Of a DNA stretch of 64,000 nucleotides, positions 61,265 through 64,000 are shown in pieces (positions within the stretch are counted from its first letter, which is position 1; every line of letters starts with the position of its first letter). The notes under the pieces were generated by a model that was not told the DNA's origin, ran no database searches, and saw only the letters and a list, made by a program, of their open reading frames with translations. The position numbers were made by a program, and so were the translations under genes. Location of the stretch: positions 1-64,000 of the forward strand of contig JAZKHE010000007.1 in NCBI GenBank assembly GCA_040385525.1. Direction: 5' to 3'. The stretch comes from JAZKHE01 sp040385525. GTDB lineage: Bacteria > Bacteroidota > Bacteroidia > UBA4408.

Positions 61265-64000
61265 ATGAAACAATTCTATAAAGCATTTTTAATTTTTACA
61301 ATTTCTTTTTTCAACATACATTATACTAAAGCGCAATCAACTGTTTTTATTAATGGTGTAGAAGTTTTAGATAAAACTATTATTATTAAAATAAAGCCAC
61401 AATTCAAAAATTATTGTTCGCTAAACGAAATTTTAATTCCTAAAATAAAGCAAATTTTTAATCAAATAGAAGTTAGTTCTATCACGCAAAAATTCCCAAA
61501 CTCTTTACCAATCAGTCTTACAAAAAACGCTGCTAGAAATCCTAAAATGGTTGATATTACAACTATTTACGAAATAAAATACAATTCAACAATACCCCTA
61601 AGCAAAGCTTATACTTTATTTAATTCTGTTATTGAGGTAGAATATGCAGAACCAAAAGTTTTACCAAAATTGTTGTTTACGCCAAACGATAGCGACATTG
61701 CTTTGCAATATTATTTAACAAATGTTAGAGCTTACGAAGGTTGGGATGTAGAACAAGGAAATGCAAAAATGGTAATTGGAATTAGCGATACGGGTTATAA
61801 TTTTTCTCACCCAGATTTAATAAATCAAGTACACCATAATATTTATGATATAATTGATGGTATTGATAATGATGCTGATGGCTATATTGATAACTATAGC
61901 GGTTGGGATTTAGGCAATAATGATAATGATGCTACTGCTGAAGGTATTGGACACGGAATATTTGTTGCAGGACTTGCTGGAGCAGAAATGAATAATAATT
62001 CTGGAATGGCAGGACTTGGATATAACTGTAAATTACTTCCACTTAAAATTGATAATAATGCAGGTTTTTTGGTTGGTTCTTACGAAAGTATAGTTTATGG
62101 TGCCGACCATGGATGTAATATTATAAACTGCTCTTGGGGAAGTAATGGCTTTTCGCAATTTGGAGAAGACATTGTAAACTATGCAATTTTTAATCGTAAT
62201 GTTTTAGTAATTGGTGCTGCAGGTAATAATCATAATGATAAAGCTTTTTTCCCTGGCTCCTATAAATATGTTTTAAACGTTGCTGGAACAAATGAAAATG
62301 ATGAGAAATGGATAGGATCTGGAAATGGCTCTACTTATGGAACAACAGTTGATGTTTGTGCTCCAGGCGAAAACATATATTCAACCTGGTTTGGTACTTT
62401 ATTAATTGGTGGTCAATCTGGAACTTCATTTTCTGCACCTATAACTGCTGGTTTAGCAGGAATTGTTTGGAGTCATTTTCCAAATTATTCTGCTTTGCAA
62501 GTAGCTGAACAAATAAAAGTTACCTCCGATAATATTAATGGAATTACAGGAAATGCTGCTTACATTGATATGCTTGGAAGCGGAAGAGTTAATATGCTAA
62601 GAGCGTTAACAGAAACTACTTCTCCATCGTTTGTTTTAGAAGATGTAACATTAACTGACAACAACGATAATAATTTTTTACCGGGCGAAACAATTGATAT
62701 TGTTGGTGATTTTAAAAATTATTTGGCTAATTCAACTAATACTTTTATTAGTTTAAGCACAAATTCTGCATTTGTAAGTATTGTAGATAACAATACAAAC
62801 ATTGGTGCTGTAACAACAGGTACAACAGCTACAAACACTGCCGATCCATTTAAAATTACACTTTTAGCTAACACACCGTTAGACCATATTATTCAATTAA
62901 AATTTACCATTTTTGATGGAACTTATTCTACTGTTGAATACGATAGTTTAGTTGTAAATACATCGTATTATAACTTAAATCACAATGCTATTTCTACAAG
63001 TATTACTGGCATTGGACGGATTGGCTACCAAAGTTTATCAAGTTATCAAGGCTTAGGATTATCAAGAAACGCTGGCTCTACTCTTTTATATGAAGGTGGG
63101 TTAATGATTGGTAATTCAATTTCAAAAGTATCTGATGGTTTACGTGGAATTAATAGTGAGCCCGACAATGATTTTTTTATGCTTCAACGTCCGCAAAGAG
63201 TTATACCAACTGTGTTTTCTGAATACGATTTGTTTGCTAAATTTAATGATAACAACGCTGCTACAACAAAATTAAATGTAGAAGTTGACCAAAAAACCTA
63301 CGCTTGGAATACCACAGATGATAAAAATTATATTGTTTTAGATTACAACATTATCAACAAAGGAAGTTCAACATTATCGAGTTTATACGCAGGGATTTTT
63401 GCAGATTGGGATATAACTTTTGCTGGTTCAAATAAAGCTATAGCTGATGCTTCAAACAAATTAGCTTATGTTTACGATGTGACAAGTGGTGGAAATTATG
63501 CTGCTGTTCAACTGTTATCATCTAGCGCTCCTTTTAATTTTTATGGAATAGATAACGATGGAGGAAATAGTGGAGGAATAAACATTTCTGACAACTTTAG
63601 TACTGCAGAAAAATACACAACACTCAGTACTAGTAAAAATTCTGCTGGCGATTCAGACAATGGTGGCGATGTAATGACGGTTGTTAGTAGCGGACCATTT
63701 GCAATAATACCAGGCGATACCATTAATGTTGTTTTTGCGATACATGCTACAAGTTCGTTAACCGACTTAATTAATAGTGCAAGAGCAGCAAAGTCAAAAT
63801 TTACTACCGATGTTTTAGACAGCATTAATAAATCGGAATACAAAAGCAAAGTACATTTGTTCGACAATATTCCGAACCCTGTTGAGCACAACACTACTAT
63901 TTCATTTTACATTCCTGTGGCTCAATATTGCAAACTAAAAATATACAATAGTAGCGGACAGTTAGTAAGCACTTTGCTCGACGAAAATTTAAGCGAAGGT
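61265..64000 (+). CDS. Secreted S8 subtilisin-like protease, 3' end cut by the window
   Basis: At least 912 residues, running off the right edge. A signal peptide (MKQFYKAFLIFTISFFN) precedes an N-terminal propeptide-like region. The subtilase domain has catalytic Asp175 (GISDTGYNFSHPD), His230 (GIGHGIFVAGLAG), an oxyanion-hole Asn in GAAGNNHND and Ser388 (SGTSFSAPITAG). A beta-rich region follows. The last visible residues, IPNPVEHNTTISFYIP and LKIYNSSGQLVS, begin a type A T9SS sorting domain, so little is missing. It would be exported through T9SS. Confidence 0.93.
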   Translation, partial: MKQFYKAFLIFTISFFNIHYTKAQSTVFINGVEVLDKTIIIKIKPQFKNYCSLNEILIPKIKQIFNQIEVSSITQKFPNSLPISLTKNAARNPKMVDITTIYEIKYNSTIPLSKAYTLFNSVIEVEYAEPKVLPKLLFTPNDSDIALQYYLTNVRAYEGWDVEQGNAKMVIGISDTGYNFSHPDLINQVHHNIYDIIDGIDNDADGYIDNYSGWDLGNNDNDATAEGIGHGIFVAGLAGAEMNNNSGMAGLGYNCKLLPLKIDNNAGFLVGSYESIVYGADHGCNIINCSWGSNGFSQFGEDIVNYAIFNRNVLVIGAAGNNHNDKAFFPGSYKYVLNVAGTNENDEKWIGSGNGSTYGTTVDVCAPGENIYSTWFGTLLIGGQSGTSFSAPITAGLAGIVWSHFPNYSALQVAEQIKVTSDNINGITGNAAYIDMLGSGRVNMLRALTETTSPSFVLEDVTLTDNNDNNFLPGETIDIVGDFKNYLANSTNTFISLSTNSAFVSIVDNNTNIGAVTTGTTATNTADPFKITLLANTPLDHIIQLKFTIFDGTYSTVEYDSLVVNTSYYNLNHNAISTSITGIGRIGYQSLSSYQGLGLSRNAGSTLLYEGGLMIGNSISKVSDGLRGINSEPDNDFFMLQRPQRVIPTVFSEYDLFAKFNDNNAATTKLNVEVDQKTYAWNTTDDKNYIVLDYNIINKGSSTLSSLYAGIFADWDITFAGSNKAIADASNKLAYVYDVTSGGNYAAVQLLSSSAPFNFYGIDNDGGNSGGINISDNFSTAEKYTTLSTSKNSAGDSDNGGDVMTVVSSGPFAIIPGDTINVVFAIHATSSLTDLINSARAAKSKFTTDVLDSINKSEYKSKVHLFDNIPNPVEHNTTISFYIPVAQYCKLKIYNSSGQLVSTLLDENLSEG

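Noticed and set aside
63541..63894. 117-codon antisense frame inside the subtilase gene
   Set aside because: Overlaps a clearly coding T9SS protease and its composition follows that gene's third codon positions.
1..64000. tRNA, rRNA, riboswitch or origin of replication
   Set aside because: Every gap was read for cloverleaf ends, conserved rRNA words, cobalamin/TPP-like motifs and DnaA-box clusters; none was convincing.

Overview
The window is AT-rich chromosomal DNA from a member of the phylum Bacteroidota. Four secreted proteins end in, or run towards, Type IX secretion (T9SS) sorting domains. Promoters carry the phylum's TAnnTTTG -7 box. Lineage-typical families are present: Reg_prop sensor proteins, an S46 dipeptidyl peptidase, PD40/OmpA proteins, a CarboxypepD_reg TonB-dependent receptor, a two-subunit methylmalonyl-CoA mutase, DUF4293 and imelysin. 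The genus cannot be fixed from sequence alone. I see no rRNA, tRNA, CRISPR array, transposase or prophage. Most of the window is ordinary chromosomal backbone, with 55 protein genes, the last cut by the window edge.

Layout. 0.1-2.7 kb: a TPR histidine kinase and its NarL-type regulator. 2.7-7 kb: surface-glycan genes (GT4 glycosyltransferase, two methyltransferase-like proteins, and a divergent flippase). 7.2-10.2 kb: two proteins of unknown function, the MeaB chaperone and a beta-barrel protein. 10.3-14.7 kb: YebC and the methylmalonyl-CoA mutase subunits; MeaB lies just beyond on the same strand, so the window carries the mutase and its chaperone. 14.7-21.8 kb: a T9SS M1 peptidase and a 1523-residue Ig-like repeat protein. 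21.9-28.5 kb: a UbiD-family decarboxylase, a small Cys-rich lipoprotein next to an imelysin, a DUF1801 protein, a DPP11-like S46 peptidase and a small holin-like membrane protein. 28.5-32.9 kb: a module resembling SiaA-SiaB-SiaC, in which the phosphatase is fused to a periplasmic beta-propeller sensor. 33-37.1 kb: methyltransferase, ZIP transporter, peroxiredoxin, Cys-rich protein and lytic transglycosylase, the last three bracketed by two roughly 210-bp direct repeats. 37.5-40.6 kb: a PD40/OmpA protein and a TPR protein. 40.8-46.6 kb: an M42 peptidase, a DUF4143-type ATPase flanked by near-identical palindromes, DUF4293, and a four-gene run containing MurQ. 46.7-64 kb: UvrB, a lipoprotein, a T9SS serine protease, a nitronate monooxygenase-like protein, a desaturase, RluA, NdpA, a TonB receptor, EVE, HolA, AMP nucleosidase, a solitary HsdR-N nuclease-like protein and a truncated subtilase.

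Non-coding structure is the less ordinary part. There are five intergenic arrays with a degenerate 7-bp period, two of them reaching into gene ends or spacers of operons. There is a pair of long structured repeats, a pair of palindromes around one ATPase gene, and a CCGCAGAG / CACATAG-type repeat that supplies the stop codon of the flippase. Strong bidirectional terminators separate most convergent genes. Several genes start within about 8 bases of their -7 box, suggesting very short mRNA leaders. All family assignments were made by reading motifs; no database search was run.
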